A DNA stretch of 64,000 bases from Mycobacterium sp. MBM (GCA_021648845.1 JAKJHY010000004.1:220237-284236); one strand, 5' to 3'. Numbered from the stretch's first letter, positions 18,220-28,184 are shown. Made by a program: numbers and translations. The notes: generated by a model from the sequence alone, not told the origin.

Positions 18220-19619
18220 TGCCGATCGTGCGGGTGGCCGTGGTGGCCGCCGCCCCGGGGGAAACAGGTGGACCCGCCGGGCGGCTCACCGATATGGCGT
18301 TGCCGGCGGAACTGCCGCTGCGCGAGATCATCCCGGCCGTCCAGCGCACCGTGCTGCCGTCCGGGCATGACGAAGCCGACGGTGCCCAGGCGCGGCTGAG
18401 CCTCGCACCGATCGGCGGTGCACCGTTCAGTCTGGATGCGACACTGGACACCGTCGGAGTCGTCGACGGTGATCTGCTTGCTCTGCAAGCCATTCCGAAT
18501 GGGCCCGCCGCCCCGCGCATCATCGAGGACATCGCCGACGCCGCGGTCATCTTCTCGGCTTCCCGCGAAAGGCCCTGGGGACCATCGCAGATCCGCCGCG
18601 CCGCCGCGGTCGCCGTCATCGCGCTGATCCTGCTGGGCACCGCACTCGCGTCGGCGGTACGGGTCGTCACCGGGCACTCGGCGGGGCTGTTCGCCGTCGC
18701 GGGTATCGCGGCCGCGGCCGCCATCGCCTCGTTTGCATCGCGCGCCCGGTTCCCCGGACTGGGCACGGCGTTGGCACTGACCGCGCTGGTCCCGGTTGCG
18801 GCGGCCTTCGCGCTCGCGGTGCCCGGCGATTTCGGTGCGGCGCAAGTGCTGCTCGCCGCCGCGGGGGTGGCCGCCTGGTCGGTGATCAGCATCGTCGTCT
18901 TCGAGCGCGCCATCGCCGCATTCACCGCCACCACCGTCGTGGGAACCGGTGTGTTGCTGTTCGCCGTGCTGGCCACCATCTGGGAAATGACCGATATCCG
19001 CACCGGATCGGGTCTGGTCGTGTTCGCCCTGCTGGTCACCGTGCAGGCCGCGCGGCTGTCCGCACTGTGGGCGCGGCTACCCGTCCCCACCATTCCGGCG
19101 CCCGGCGACCCCACGCCGTCGGCACAACCGCTGCAGGTGCTGCAGGATCTGCCCCGCCGCATCCGCGTCACCGATGCGCACCAGACGGGATTCCTGGCCG
19201 CCGGTGTGCTGCTGTCGGTGGCCGGTTCCGTGATCCTCGTCGGCACCGCCGACGCCTCGCCGTGGGCTTGGGTGTTGGTGGTGGCCGCGGCACTGGGCAC
19301 CACGCTGCGCGCCCGGGTGTGGGACTCGACCCCGTGCAAGGCGTGGCTGCTGAGCCAGTCCTTCCTACTGCCGGCCGCGCTGCTGGTGACGTTCGCCTGG
19401 ACCGAGCGGTACGCCGCGGCCTGGTGGGCGCTGGCCGCGCTGGTGGCCGTCACGGTGGTCTGGATCGTCGCCGCGGTCAACCCGCGGATCGCCGCGCCGG
19501 ACACCTACTCGCTACCCGCCCGCCGGCTGTTCGGGTTCGCCAGCTCCGCGGTCGACGCTTCGGTCATCCCGGTGGCGGCCTATCTGGTCGGACTGTTCGA
19601 GTGGGTGCTGAACAGGTGA
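18201..19619 (+). CDS. eccD3: ESX-3 channel membrane protein EccD3
   Basis: A 472-residue EccD protein with an N-terminal ubiquitin-like cytosolic domain (about 1-110, including PIVRVAVVA and the LPLREIIPAV segment) followed by about eleven transmembrane helices. It forms the membrane vestibule of the ESX complex. ATG at 18201 is chosen because it begins the ubiquitin-like domain and has GGAAGA upstream; the frame is open further upstream but lies within espG3. The C-terminus overlaps the mycP3 start by four bases. Confidence 0.95.
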   Translation: MPDNTVMPIVRVAVVAAAPGETGGPAGRLTDMALPAELPLREIIPAVQRTVLPSGHDEADGAQARLSLAPIGGAPFSLDATLDTVGVVDGDLLALQAIPNGPAAPRIIEDIADAAVIFSASRERPWGPSQIRRAAAVAVIALILLGTALASAVRVVTGHSAGLFAVAGIAAAAAIASFASRARFPGLGTALALTALVPVAAAFALAVPGDFGAAQVLLAAAGVAAWSVISIVVFERAIAAFTATTVVGTGVLLFAVLATIWEMTDIRTGSGLVVFALLVTVQAARLSALWARLPVPTIPAPGDPTPSAQPLQVLQDLPRRIRVTDAHQTGFLAAGVLLSVAGSVILVGTADASPWAWVLVVAAALGTTLRARVWDSTPCKAWLLSQSFLLPAALLVTFAWTERYAAAWWALAALVAVTVVWIVAAVNPRIAAPDTYSLPARRLFGFASSAVDASVIPVAAYLVGLFEWVLNR

Positions 19620-21016
19620 CAGCGCAGGTGCTGCGCCGGGGAACCGCCACGCTGGCAGCGGCTCTCGCGGTCGCGGTGGCCGGCTGCCCGGCCGCGGCGG
19701 CCATCACCCCGCCCGAGGTGGACGCCGAGACCGCACCCCCCTCGGGTGCCGCCGGCCCGGTGCAGGCCATGGCGCAGCGCAGTGCGTGCACGGTGACCGG
19801 GGTGATCCCGGGCACCGATCCCGGTGGCGTCGGCCCCAATCGGCTGACGCTCGACCTGGAGGAGGCCTGGCGGCACAGCCGCGGGGACGGCCAGACCGTC
19901 GCCGTGATCGATACCGGTGTGCAGCCGGGACCGCGGCTGCCCAATGTCGAGCCCGGCGGTGATTTCGTCGCGAACACCGACGGCCTGACCGACTGTGACG
20001 GGCACGGCACGATGGTCGCCGGGCTCATCGCCGGCCAGCCCGGCGCCGACGGCTTCTCCGGTGTCGCGCCGGGAGCGCAGCTGTTGGCCATCCGGCAGAC
20101 CTCGGCTCGATATTCCCCGGCGGCCTCGCCGAACCAGCCGGGTCAGGATCCGATGATCGTGGAGGCCAGCAACGATATCGCCACGTTGGCACGCGCGGTG
20201 GTGCGCGCTGCCGATCTGGGCGCGCGCATCATCAACATCTCGTCGGTGGCCTGCGTCCCGGCGAACACCTCGATCGACCAGAGTGCGCTCGGCGCGGCGC
20301 TGCGCTACGCGGCCGTCGACAAGGATGCCGTCATCATCGCCGCCGCCGGCAATACCGGCGGCGGGATAGCCGGCGGGACCGCCTGTGCGGCAAATCCGTT
20401 GACAGACCCGACCCGGCCGGACGATCCGCGAAACTGGGCCGGGGTCACCTCGGTGTCCATCCCGTCGTGGTGGCAGCCGTACGTGTTGTCCGTCGGTGCG
20501 CTGGACCCGAGCGGGCTGCCCGCGCCGTTCACGATGTCCGGGCCCTGGCTCGGACTGGCCGCACCGGGGGAGAACATCACCTCGGTGAGCAACGGACCCG
20601 ACGGCGGGCTGGCCAACGGCCAACCCAACGAGAAGGGTGAACTGGCGCCGGTCAGCGGGACCAGCTATGCGGCGGCATACGTGTCCGGGGTTGCGGCGCT
20701 GGTGCGCAGCCGGTTTCCCGACCTGACCGCCCAGCAGGTGGTGCGCAGACTGACCACCACCGCACGCGGTGCGGAACGCTCGCCCTCGTCGCTGGTCGGT
20801 GCGGGAACCGTCGATCCGGTCGCCGCGCTGACCTGGGATGTGCCCGGTCCGGGCCGCCCGCCCGAGACCAGCAGAGCCGTTGCGGCGCCGCCGGAACCGG
20901 CACCGCATGACACCACCCCGCGCACCGTCGCGTATATCGGCGCCGGCGCGCTCGCCCTGGCCGCCTTCGTGACCGCCGCGATCGCCGCACACCGACGGAA
21001 GGACAAAGCCGCATGA
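19616..21016 (+). CDS. mycP3: ESX-3 mycosin protease MycP3
   Basis: A 466-residue subtilisin-like serine protease (S8) of the ESX complex. An N-terminal signal peptide (hydrophobic to about residue 28) precedes the protease domain. The catalytic triad is Asp99 (VIDTGV), His130 (DGHGTMVAG) and Ser350 (SGTSYAAAYVSG). A C-terminal transmembrane anchor spans about 437-458, followed by a short basic tail. The start is GTG at 19616, overlapping the eccD3 TGA (GTGA). The active domain faces the periplasm. Confidence 0.96.
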   Translation: MTAQVLRRGTATLAAALAVAVAGCPAAAAITPPEVDAETAPPSGAAGPVQAMAQRSACTVTGVIPGTDPGGVGPNRLTLDLEEAWRHSRGDGQTVAVIDTGVQPGPRLPNVEPGGDFVANTDGLTDCDGHGTMVAGLIAGQPGADGFSGVAPGAQLLAIRQTSARYSPAASPNQPGQDPMIVEASNDIATLARAVVRAADLGARIINISSVACVPANTSIDQSALGAALRYAAVDKDAVIIAAAGNTGGGIAGGTACAANPLTDPTRPDDPRNWAGVTSVSIPSWWQPYVLSVGALDPSGLPAPFTMSGPWLGLAAPGENITSVSNGPDGGLANGQPNEKGELAPVSGTSYAAAYVSGVAALVRSRFPDLTAQQVVRRLTTTARGAERSPSSLVGAGTVDPVAALTWDVPGPGRPPETSRAVAAPPEPAPHDTTPRTVAYIGAGALALAAFVTAAIAAHRRKDKAA

Positions 21017-21909
21017 CGGCCCGACTCACCCTGGCGCTGATCTTCATCGTGCCCGCCGTGCTGGCATATCCGTACCAGACCGTGACCCAGCGCTGGGCGC
21101 TCGGCGTCGCGGTGGCCGCCGTGCTCGTGCTGTTCGCCTGGTGGGGCGGCGATTTCGCCACCACCAAACTCGCGCGAAGGTGGCGCATCTGGCGAGGCAA
21201 CCGCTCCGGGGGTGAGACCGTCGCGGCGGGCGACACCGCAACGGTGCTCCTGCGTCTGGACGATTCGGCCTCCGGTGAGGTGCCGGTGGCGCTGATCGCC
21301 GGCTACGTGGACCGGTACGGTCTGCAATGCGACAAGGTGCGGCTCACCAGCCGTGACCGTGCCGGGGAACGGCGCACCTGGATCACACTCACCCTGGACG
21401 CCACCTGCAATCTGCGCGCCCTGCAGGCGCGTTCGGCGCGGATCCCGCTGCAGGAAACCCTGGATGTCCTGGCCCGACGACTCGCCGATCACCTGCGTGA
21501 GAACGGGTGGACGGTCACGGTGCTGGACGTCGCCCCGCGTCCGGTCTCGGGCCAGGCCAAGGAGGCCTGGCGGGCACTCGGCGACGAGTCCGGATTCCTG
21601 ACCGCCTATCGAATCCCGGTCGCATCGCTGCCCGCGGCACTGGAGGCGGTATGGGCACACCGTTGCGACGAACTGTGGACCGCAGTCGAATTCGGACCCG
21701 CAACGCTGACCGCGGTGACCGCGATCCGCTCGGCTGAGGTACCTGCACAGCCGCCGGTCGCCGGGCTGATGGCCCTCGGCGGCCGCCAGCGGGCGGTGCT
21801 CGACGCGCTCAACCCGCTGTCACCGCGGCGGCTTCCCGGTCATCAGCCGGCGGAGCTTCCGGTCGATGAAATCCGTTGGCCGGCAGGCGCACACCACGTC
21901 AGAACATGA
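21013..21909 (+). CDS. eccE3: ESX-3 core membrane protein EccE3
   Basis: A 298-residue EccE subunit at the periphery of the ESX core complex. Two N-terminal transmembrane helices (about residues 4-20 and 27-46) precede a soluble domain. ATG overlaps the mycP3 stop by four bases. It closes the ESX-3 operon and its last bases overlap the convergent alpha/beta hydrolase gene by 11 bases, leaving no room for a conventional terminator between them. Confidence 0.93.
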   Translation: MTARLTLALIFIVPAVLAYPYQTVTQRWALGVAVAAVLVLFAWWGGDFATTKLARRWRIWRGNRSGGETVAAGDTATVLLRLDDSASGEVPVALIAGYVDRYGLQCDKVRLTSRDRAGERRTWITLTLDATCNLRALQARSARIPLQETLDVLARRLADHLRENGWTVTVLDVAPRPVSGQAKEAWRALGDESGFLTAYRIPVASLPAALEAVWAHRCDELWTAVEFGPATLTAVTAIRSAEVPAQPPVAGLMALGGRQRAVLDALNPLSPRRLPGHQPAELPVDEIRWPAGAHHVRT

Positions 21910-23083
21910 ACGGCCGGAGGAACCGCGTCATCCGCCGCAGGTAGTCCGGCTGGCTGACGTGCAGGATGTGGTTACCCGGGAACCAGTGGAAGGCGCACCG
22001 GTCCCAGTGTCGCCACAGCGTCTCGGCCTGCTGTGGCGGGGCCAGCTTGTCACCGAGCCCGGCGATGATCAGCCGCCGGTCCTTGGGGACCAGCGGCGGG
22101 TAGTTCAACGGCGAGTGGAACAGTGTCGCCGCGTCGGACTTCGACTTGTCGACGCCGGTCAGCCGGTTCCCCAGCCGCACCAGGAGGTTGGCCGGGAACC
22201 AGTCGTCGAAGGCCGCCTCGGGCGTCACCACCGGCACGTTCGGGATGACGGCCTGGATGCGGTCGTCCACCGCGGCGATCAGCGCCGCGGTGTAGCCGCC
22301 CAGCGACATCCCGGTCAGCGCGACACGGTCCACACCGGTGGACTCCAGATAGTCGATCACCGAACGGAAGTCGTGCACCGCCTGGGCCATCGCCTCGGCG
22401 AACCCGGCCATCCCGTCGGCGAAGTAACCGTAGCCACTGTAGGGCGAATTCGGCTCGGCGCGGCGGCCGTGAAACGGCAACGTGTACAGCAGCACGTCGT
22501 AGCCGGACTTGAAGAACCACGGCAGCGCGAAGAACAGCCCGTTGAACAGGTACGCCGACCCCATGAACCCGTGGATGAGGCACAACGTCGGGCGTGGTCC
22601 GTCGCCGTGCACCCAGTGCTGGGCGTGCACGACGTTGTTGCGGGCGTAGGAGCCGCGTTGTTCGCGCAGTGCCGGATTGACGGACTGGAAGCTGCTGGCG
22701 AACTCGACGTTGTACACCGAGCCGCGCGCGACCCAGGATGCCAGGGCACCGGCCGGTCGCGTCGACACCCTGGGTGGGGTGACCGGTGCGGGGAACGACA
22801 GCAGCGGATTCCGCTGTGCGGCAAGCGCGATGTAGAAATCCAGCGCCGCGTCCTCGTCGTGCATCCGGTTCGGCCGCAGTGCGGCACCAGCGAGCCGTGG
22901 CAGCATCGCCGTGCCCACGATGCCGGCGACCGCTGTGCGCAACGCCAGATCGGCGACCGCAGAGGCGTCGACCACGGCCCGCTGCTGCAGCGTGAGGTCG
23001 CGTCGGCGGGGCAGGCCTCGCGCGGTGGCGTCCGCGCCGGGAACGTCGGGGACCGGGATATCGAGCGGTGGCGCCTCGGTCAC
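21899..23083 (-). CDS. Alpha/beta hydrolase (Rv0293c-like)
   Basis: A 394-residue hydrolase. The nucleophile elbow is GMSLGG (LTGMSLGGYTAAL), preceded by an oxyanion-hole-like LIHGFMGSAY. The catalytic His is likely in the GNHILHVSQP segment near the C-terminus. No signal peptide is evident. It is convergent with eccE3, as Rv0293c is beside eccE3 in M. tuberculosis in my recollection, but nothing in the sequence links it to secretion. Substrate unknown. Confidence 0.85.
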   Translation of the reverse strand: MTEAPPLDIPVPDVPGADATARGLPRRRDLTLQQRAVVDASAVADLALRTAVAGIVGTAMLPRLAGAALRPNRMHDEDAALDFYIALAAQRNPLLSFPAPVTPPRVSTRPAGALASWVARGSVYNVEFASSFQSVNPALREQRGSYARNNVVHAQHWVHGDGPRPTLCLIHGFMGSAYLFNGLFFALPWFFKSGYDVLLYTLPFHGRRAEPNSPYSGYGYFADGMAGFAEAMAQAVHDFRSVIDYLESTGVDRVALTGMSLGGYTAALIAAVDDRIQAVIPNVPVVTPEAAFDDWFPANLLVRLGNRLTGVDKSKSDAATLFHSPLNYPPLVPKDRRLIIAGLGDKLAPPQQAETLWRHWDRCAFHWFPGNHILHVSQPDYLRRMTRFLRPFMF

Positions 23084-23143
23084 GTCGCTGGCCTTTCTCG
23101 CTGCGGCCCGCCGATGGTAGCCCGGCGAGTGTGAACGTGTCAG

Positions 23144-24031
23144 TCAGTCAGGTATCTGTAAACCGAACAGTTCGGCCGCATTGCGACCGAACACCCCGCG
23201 CAGCCAGTCGTCGTCGACACCGGGCAGGTCGGTGAGCACGCTCATCGCGTGCGTGTACGGGTACGGGATGTTCGGGAAGTCGCTGCCGAACAGGATGCGA
23301 TCACCGAGCGCGCGCAGTCGGGGGAAGTCGGCGGGCGGGAACGGCATGGTCTGCTCGGAGAACCTGGTGAAGGCCATCGTGGTATCCAGGTGGACGCCGG
23401 TGTGCCGATCGCAGATATCCAGAAACGCCTGGTATTCGGGCATGCCCATATGGGCGATGATCAGCCGGAGCCGCGGATGGCGGGCCAGCACCGCGGCGAC
23501 GGGATCCGGCCCGGTGTGTGCGCCCGGCGCCGGCCCCGACCCACAGTGGATGACCACCGGCGTTCCGGTGTCGGCGAGCACGCCCCACACCTCGTCGAGC
23601 TGCGGATCGGTCGGATCGTACCCACCGACCTGGACGTGGGCCTTGAATACCCGGGCTCCGCCCGCGATGGCCGCGGCGACGTATTCGGTTGCACCCGGTT
23701 CGGGATAGAACGTCGCGGTGGACAGGCAGTCCGGGGTGGCGGCGGCGAATTGCGCCGCCCATTGGTTCAGCCAGGCCGCCATCTGTGGTTTGTGCGGATA
23801 CACCAGGGAGGTGAACGCCTGCACGCCGAACCCCCGCAAGGTGCGCAACCGGTCCTGCTCATCGGCCCGGTAGGTGATCGGCCACTCCCGACCCACCAGG
23901 GGGCCGACGCTGTCGAAGTACCGCCAGACCTTGTCCATGACGTTCTTGGGCATGAAGTGGGTGTGCACATCGACGATGCCGGTCAACCCCAGCGATTGCC
24001 ATATGCCGCGAACCGTTGTTGCCTCATCCAT
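23144..24031 (-). CDS. Amidohydrolase-2 family protein
   Basis: About 295 residues, a TIM-barrel metal-dependent hydrolase/decarboxylase of the amidohydrolase-2 group. Metal ligands appear as the HTH motif in [18 protein letters not shown] (third strand), IIAHMGMPE and the Asp in [12 protein letters not shown] at 24031 (MDEATTVRG) is preferred because longer forms run into the divergent tam gene. It shares a 19-base divergent promoter space with tam. It separates the Rv0293c- and Rv0294-like genes, so it is an insertion relative to the M. tuberculosis order as I remember it. Substrate unknown. Confidence 0.82.
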   Translation of the reverse strand: MDEATTVRGIWQSLGLTGIVDVHTHFMPKNVMDKVWRYFDSVGPLVGREWPITYRADEQDRLRTLRGFGVQAFTSLVYPHKPQMAAWLNQWAAQFAAATPDCLSTATFYPEPGATEYVAAAIAGGARVFKAHVQVGGYDPTDPQLDEVWGVLADTGTPVVIHCGSGPAPGAHTGPDPVAAVLARHPRLRLIIAHMGMPEYQAFLDICDRHTGVHLDTTMAFTRFSEQTMPFPPADFPRLRALGDRILFGSDFPNIPYPYTHAMSVLTDLPGVDDDWLRGVFGRNAAELFGLQIPD

Positions 24032-24050
24032 CACCGTCGATGATGGCATC

Positions 24051-24815
24051 ATGTGGAATCCCGACACCTACCTGGCCTTCGCCGACCACCGGGGCCGGCC
24101 GTTCTTCGACCTGGTCAACCGGGTTGCCGCGCAGTCACCCCGCCGGATCGCCGACCTCGGCTGCGGGCCAGGTAACCTCACCGAGACATTGCGCGTCCGC
24201 TGGCCCGACGCGGTGGTGCAGGGCTGGGATTCCGCACCGGAGATGGTCGCCGCGGCCGCCGAACGCGGTCTGGATGTGCGCCTGGGCGGGATCGCCGAGT
24301 GGTCACCGGAGCCCGACACCGACGTCGTCATCTCCAACGCCGCGCTGCAGTGGCTGCCCGAGCACCGCGAACTCGTGGTCCGCTGGGCCGGGCAATTGGC
24401 GCCCGGAGCGTGGATCGCATTCCAGGTGCCGGGCAACTTCGACGCCCCGTCCCATCAGGCGGTGCGAGAGGTCGCCCGCCGTGCGCCGTTCGCCGAGGCA
24501 CTGCGTGAGATGCCCTGGCGCGAGACCGATGTGGTCGGCACACCGGTCGAGTACGCCGGGCTGCTGACCGACGCCGGTTGCGTCGTGGACGCCTGGGAAA
24601 CCACTTACGTGCACGAGTTGCAGGGTGAGACACCGGTTTTGGACTGGATCACCGGGACCGCGCTGACGCAGGTGCGCGCCCGGCTCAGCGATCAGGCCTG
24701 GCAGCGATACCGGGAGGCCATCATTCCGGAGTTGGCGCACGCCTATCCGGTGCGCGCGGACGGGCGCACCTTCTTCCCGTTCCGGCGCATCTTCGTGGTC
24801 GCCCAGGTGCGTTGA
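24051..24815 (+). CDS. tam: Trans-aconitate 2-methyltransferase
   Basis: A 254-residue SAM-dependent methyltransferase that methylates trans-aconitate, a by-product inhibitor of aconitase. The family-specific N-terminus [21 protein letters not shown] and the SAM-binding [15 protein letters not shown] (about residues 33-47) are clear, as is the downstream [12 protein letters not shown] motif. ATG at 24051. Same position downstream of ESX-3 as Rv0294 in M. tuberculosis. A cytosolic protein. Confidence 0.92.
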   Translation: MWNPDTYLAFADHRGRPFFDLVNRVAAQSPRRIADLGCGPGNLTETLRVRWPDAVVQGWDSAPEMVAAAAERGLDVRLGGIAEWSPEPDTDVVISNAALQWLPEHRELVVRWAGQLAPGAWIAFQVPGNFDAPSHQAVREVARRAPFAEALREMPWRETDVVGTPVEYAGLLTDAGCVVDAWETTYVHELQGETPVLDWITGTALTQVRARLSDQAWQRYREAIIPELAHAYPVRADGRTFFPFRRIFVVAQVR

Positions 24816-24819
24816 CCGC

Positions 24820-25536
24820 TCACTTCCAAGCGAAGACCGGCTGCTCGAGCTCGTCGACGGCGTCGCCGCGCCCCTCCAGCCCGAGCCAGCGCAACTGGAG
24901 CAGCACCGCACCGGTCGGGGCGTGGATCAGGTCATTTCCCAGCGGGATCTGCACCACCGGCCGAGGACTCTCCGGAATGCTGATGAACCGGGGCGAATCC
25001 CGGCGTTGCAGCTGGTGCAGCCCGACCCGATAGACGGCAACCACCTCGTCGGGGGAGGGGCGCAGATCCAGCCGGCCGCCACCCCACAGCACCACCGGGG
25101 TGATGACGTAGCCCGAGCGGGTGGGGTAGTCGTCCAGCAGGCCCAGCACCGAGCTTTCCGGCAACTCGATGCCGACCTCTTCGTGCAGTTCGCGCAGCGC
25201 GGCGTCGACGGCGGTCTCGCCGGGATCCAGCCGCCCGCCGGGCAGGGCCCACTGCGCGGCGTGCGATGACAGTCGTGATGCCCTGCGGCACAACAGGAAC
25301 GCGGCACCGCCGGACACATCGACCATACGCCCGTCCAGCGATTCGGGCATCGGGCGACCGGCGATCCAGTCCTCGACCGGCGCCGGATCCACCCGGTCCT
25401 CACCGAGATGGGAGTCCACCAGCGTCACGGCCACCGCCGCGTGCCGCTTCGAGGTGTCGGTGAACGCTCGCCGGACATGGGTGGACAGGTTTGCCCGGAT
25501 GCGCTCCCGCAGGGTGTCGTCGTAGTCGATGCTCAC
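24820..25536 (-). CDS. NUDIX hydrolase (CoA pyrophosphatase-like)
   Basis: A 238-residue NUDIX protein. The full Nudix box is GGRLDPGETAVDAALRELHEEVGI, with the catalytic REXXEE, near residues 97-120. A long C-terminal portion resembles the NudL/CoA-diphosphatase type rather than 8-oxo-dGTPases, but the substrate remains a guess. It is convergent with tam with only four bases between stops. The start overlaps the stop of the upstream hypothetical gene by four bases, so the two are coupled. Confidence 0.88.
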   Translation of the reverse strand: MSIDYDDTLRERIRANLSTHVRRAFTDTSKRHAAVAVTLVDSHLGEDRVDPAPVEDWIAGRPMPESLDGRMVDVSGGAAFLLCRRASRLSSHAAQWALPGGRLDPGETAVDAALRELHEEVGIELPESSVLGLLDDYPTRSGYVITPVVLWGGGRLDLRPSPDEVVAVYRVGLHQLQRRDSPRFISIPESPRPVVQIPLGNDLIHAPTGAVLLQLRWLGLEGRGDAVDELEQPVFAWK

Positions 25537-26015
25537 GGGTGATACGGCACCCCGACGGCGCGGAAGATGAACTCCGGCGGCACGTCGTAGGTCAGTGAGC
25601 GGCGGGGCAGACGTGCCAGCACGTCATCGCTCAGCGGTTCCTTGTAGTGCAGTGACAACTGACCCGAGCAGCGCGGGTCGACCTGGGCGACGTCGAGGTT
25701 GATCACCAGGCCGGCCGATGAGATATCGGCGATCACCGGGCCGGTGTGCGGTGCGTCCCATCGCAGGTCGATCGCCCGTGCGGCCAGCTTGGGAACGGTG
25801 GACAGCGTGCCCAGCACACGCTGCGAGGTGAACACCAATGACCCGGAGAAACTGGCGACGCTGCCGACCGAGCGCTTTCCGGGCACCTTTCCGGTGAATC
25901 GTCGGGTGACCGGGACGTACTCGGCGAGGTGGATGATGCCTTCGGCCTGCACAGCGTCGCGAAGCTCGCTGGGAAGTTTGCCGATGCGCAGGAGTTTGCG
26001 CAGAAACACCGCCAT
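25533..26015 (-). CDS. Conserved hypothetical protein
   Basis: About 160 residues, no family that I can name. It is beta-rich with a basic N-terminus (MAVFLRKLLRIGKLPSELRDAV) and no signal peptide or membrane segment. ATG at 26015 is chosen over a longer form to 26105, which would overlap the divergent PAP2 gene. Coupled (4-base overlap) to the NUDIX gene. The SGSLVFTSQRVLGTLS segment resembles a membrane-associated beta-sandwich but this is only an impression. Confidence 0.65.
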   Translation of the reverse strand: MAVFLRKLLRIGKLPSELRDAVQAEGIIHLAEYVPVTRRFTGKVPGKRSVGSVASFSGSLVFTSQRVLGTLSTVPKLAARAIDLRWDAPHTGPVIADISSAGLVINLDVAQVDPRCSGQLSLHYKEPLSDDVLARLPRRSLTYDVPPEFIFRAVGVPYHP

Positions 26016-26098
26016 GTTCGGCACGATACCGGCAACCCCCGCACGGCCGCGGGCACCTATGCTCGGCCGCAGGTGAATCATCGTCTTCAGGAGAGCCG

Positions 26099-26788
26099 TT
26101 GCCATCCAGAATGTCGCCGTGGCACCGCAGCATGGTGGCCGGTGCGATCACGGCCACCGCAGTGTTCCTGCTCGCGTTGGCCGGGGTACTCGGGCGCTGG
26201 GAATGGATGGAGCACGCCGACTGGGCGGTGCTCGAACCGCTGTACCGATACGGCGTTGCACATCCGGGTTGGGTGGCGGCGTGGGACGTGCTGTGCACGG
26301 TCTTCCACCCGACCGTGTTCCGGATCGTCGCGCTGATCTGGATCGTGTACCTGCTGCTGGGTCGGCGCCGGGACAGATATCAGGTGGTGCTGTACCTGGC
26401 GTCGACGGTGGAGTTCTCCGCGCTGCTCGTGATGTTCGTGAAAGCGGTTGTGTCACGGCCGCGTCCGGAGACTGCGTTGGTGACGGAGCAGTCGCTGTCC
26501 TTTCCGTCCGGACATGCGCTCGGGACCGCGGTGGCGGTGACCGCGATGGTGTTCGCCGCCGCACCCTGGCTGCGCGGCCGATGGCGTAGCGCGACCGTCG
26601 TGCTCGGTGTGGTGATCGTCGTCGCGGTCGGTGCCGGCCGGGTGGTGCTCAACGTGCACCACCCCTCCGATGTCCTGGCCGGTTGGGCGCTGGGCTATCT
26701 GTGGGCGCTGGTGTGTCTGCCGATCCTCACGAACCGGCGGCTCACGGCAGCGGACGAAACACCGGCAAGGACCGGTACCGGTTCTTGA
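26099..26788 (+). CDS. PAP2-family membrane phosphatase
   Basis: A 229-residue integral membrane phosphatase with about five or six transmembrane helices. The three PAP2 signature motifs are present: KAVVSRPRP, FPSGHALG and GRVVLNVHHPSDVLAG. Likely a lipid phosphate or polyprenyl pyrophosphate phosphatase acting at the membrane surface. The start is TTG at 26099 or ATG at 26111. Its 3' end overlaps the convergent PAP2-lipid kinase fusion gene by 47 bases. Confidence 0.88.
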   Translation: MPSRMSPWHRSMVAGAITATAVFLLALAGVLGRWEWMEHADWAVLEPLYRYGVAHPGWVAAWDVLCTVFHPTVFRIVALIWIVYLLLGRRRDRYQVVLYLASTVEFSALLVMFVKAVVSRPRPETALVTEQSLSFPSGHALGTAVAVTAMVFAAAPWLRGRWRSATVVLGVVIVVAVGAGRVVLNVHHPSDVLAGWALGYLWALVCLPILTNRRLTAADETPARTGTGS

Positions 26789-28184
26789 AAGTCGCCTCCT
26801 GGCAGACGATTTCCACCTCACCGTCGTGGGCGATCCGGGTGGGTCCATCCACGGCGGTGAAGCTGAATTCGGGGACCCGCAACTCGTGGTAAAGCGGGCT
26901 GTGCACCAGCCTGCCGGTGGCCAGCGCGGTCAGGATGCGCAGCGTCGCGAACCTGCGGCCGGTCTCCAGGATGCGGACGTCGATCAGTCCGTCGTCCATC
27001 CGGACCCGTCGCGACGGGGCGAAGCCCGATGGCGAATACAGGGAATTACCGAGGAAGAACAGCGATGTCTGAACGGTCTTGTTGTCGTACCGGATGCGCA
27101 CCGTGGCATCGGTGCTCAAGGTGCGGTACAGCGCGTACGCACCGGCCAGGGGCTTACCCATCCTGTGTTCGAGCTTTTCGCGGATGCGGACGAACGTCGG
27201 ATAGGCCCCGATGCTCGCGGTGTTGACCACGGTCCCGGAGTCGTTGAACGCGATGGTGTCGGCGTATGCGGCCGAGCCGGTGCGTAATGCCTCGACCGTG
27301 GCGGCGACGGTATCGCAGCCGATGTCCTTGGCGAAATGGTTGAAGGTGCCACCGGGGAACACCGCCAGCGGCACCCCCGCCTGCACCGCGATCCCGGCGG
27401 CGCAGGACACCGTGCCGTCACCACCGCCGACGGCCAGCACCTCGGCGCGGCCGGCGGCCTCGCGTAGTTTCTCCTCGATATCCTCGTCGTCGCCCACCTC
27501 GACGATCTCGGTCTTGGGCAGTGACTTGCGCACCTCGTCGAGGATGCGGGCCCCGGTACCGCTGCCGGAATTCGGGTTGACGACCAGGATCACACCGTCG
27601 CCCTCGGGCCGGGGCGGGGTGTCGTAGCGATGCGGTTCGCCGGCGGTGACCGGGGGCTCGACGATGGTGGGGACCACGCTGGCGCCGACCAGCGCGACCG
27701 CGGTTCCGATGCCGAAGCCGGCCAGCACATCACCCGGATAGTGCGCGCCGGTGGCGACCCGCGACAGGCCGACGAGGCCGGCGAGCACGCCTAGACCGAC
27801 CCCCAGGTTGCGGTTTTCCAGGCCGACGCCGACGGCGAACGCGGCGGCGCTGGCCGAATGCCCCGAGGGCAGCGAGTTCGATGTCGGCATCCGCCGCGAC
27901 CGACGGACGAAGGGCACCGTCGCGAAGTCCGGTCGCGGCCTTTTCCAGATGCGCTTGGCGCCCTGATTGGTGACCAGACTGGTCACTGCCAGCGTCAACA
28001 CACCTCGGGTCGCGCCGCGGCGCATCGACGGGGTTCCGGCGGCGAACAATCCGGCGCCGATCGCGAACCACAGTTTGGAGTGGTCGGCGGCCGCGGTGAG
28101 TTTGGGCATCACCGTGTCGAGCAGCGTGCTGTCCGATTCCGCAACGGCCAGGAAGATGCGCCGGTCGACCGTTCCGAGTCCCAT
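26742..28184 (-). CDS. Bifunctional PAP2 phosphatase - diacylglycerol kinase family protein
   Basis: About 480 residues with two fused domains. The N-terminal PAP2 domain (about 1-185) has KRIWKRPRPD, LPSGHSAS and SRVATGAHYPGDVLAG. The C-terminal lipid kinase domain (about 205-480) has VVNPNSGSG, the catalytic loop VLAVGGGDGTVSCAA and FPGGTFNHFAKD. The combination suggests linked dephosphorylation and phosphorylation of lipids such as diacylglycerol/phosphatidic acid. ATG at 28184 (MGLGTVDRRI) is chosen; in-frame ATGs at 28208 and 28217 are possible. It overlaps tail-to-tail with a stand-alone PAP2 gene. Confidence 0.88.
   Translation of the reverse strand: MGLGTVDRRIFLAVAESDSTLLDTVMPKLTAAADHSKLWFAIGAGLFAAGTPSMRRGATRGVLTLAVTSLVTNQGAKRIWKRPRPDFATVPFVRRSRRMPTSNSLPSGHSASAAAFAVGVGLENRNLGVGLGVLAGLVGLSRVATGAHYPGDVLAGFGIGTAVALVGASVVPTIVEPPVTAGEPHRYDTPPRPEGDGVILVVNPNSGSGTGARILDEVRKSLPKTEIVEVGDDEDIEEKLREAAGRAEVLAVGGGDGTVSCAAGIAVQAGVPLAVFPGGTFNHFAKDIGCDTVAATVEALRTGSAAYADTIAFNDSGTVVNTASIGAYPTFVRIREKLEHRMGKPLAGAYALYRTLSTDATVRIRYDNKTVQTSLFFLGNSLYSPSGFAPSRRVRMDDGLIDVRILETGRRFATLRILTALATGRLVHSPLYHELRVPEFSFTAVDGPTRIAHDGEVEIVCQEATFKNRYRSLPVFRPLP

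Noticed and set aside
18122..19504. 460-residue antisense frame over eccD3
   Set aside because: The Ala/Thr/Ser-rich product mirrors hydrophobic codons of the membrane protein; no independent evidence.
21866..23134. 422-residue plus-strand frame over the alpha/beta hydrolase
   Set aside because: The minus-strand protein has a clear nucleophile elbow and catalytic His; the other frame has none.
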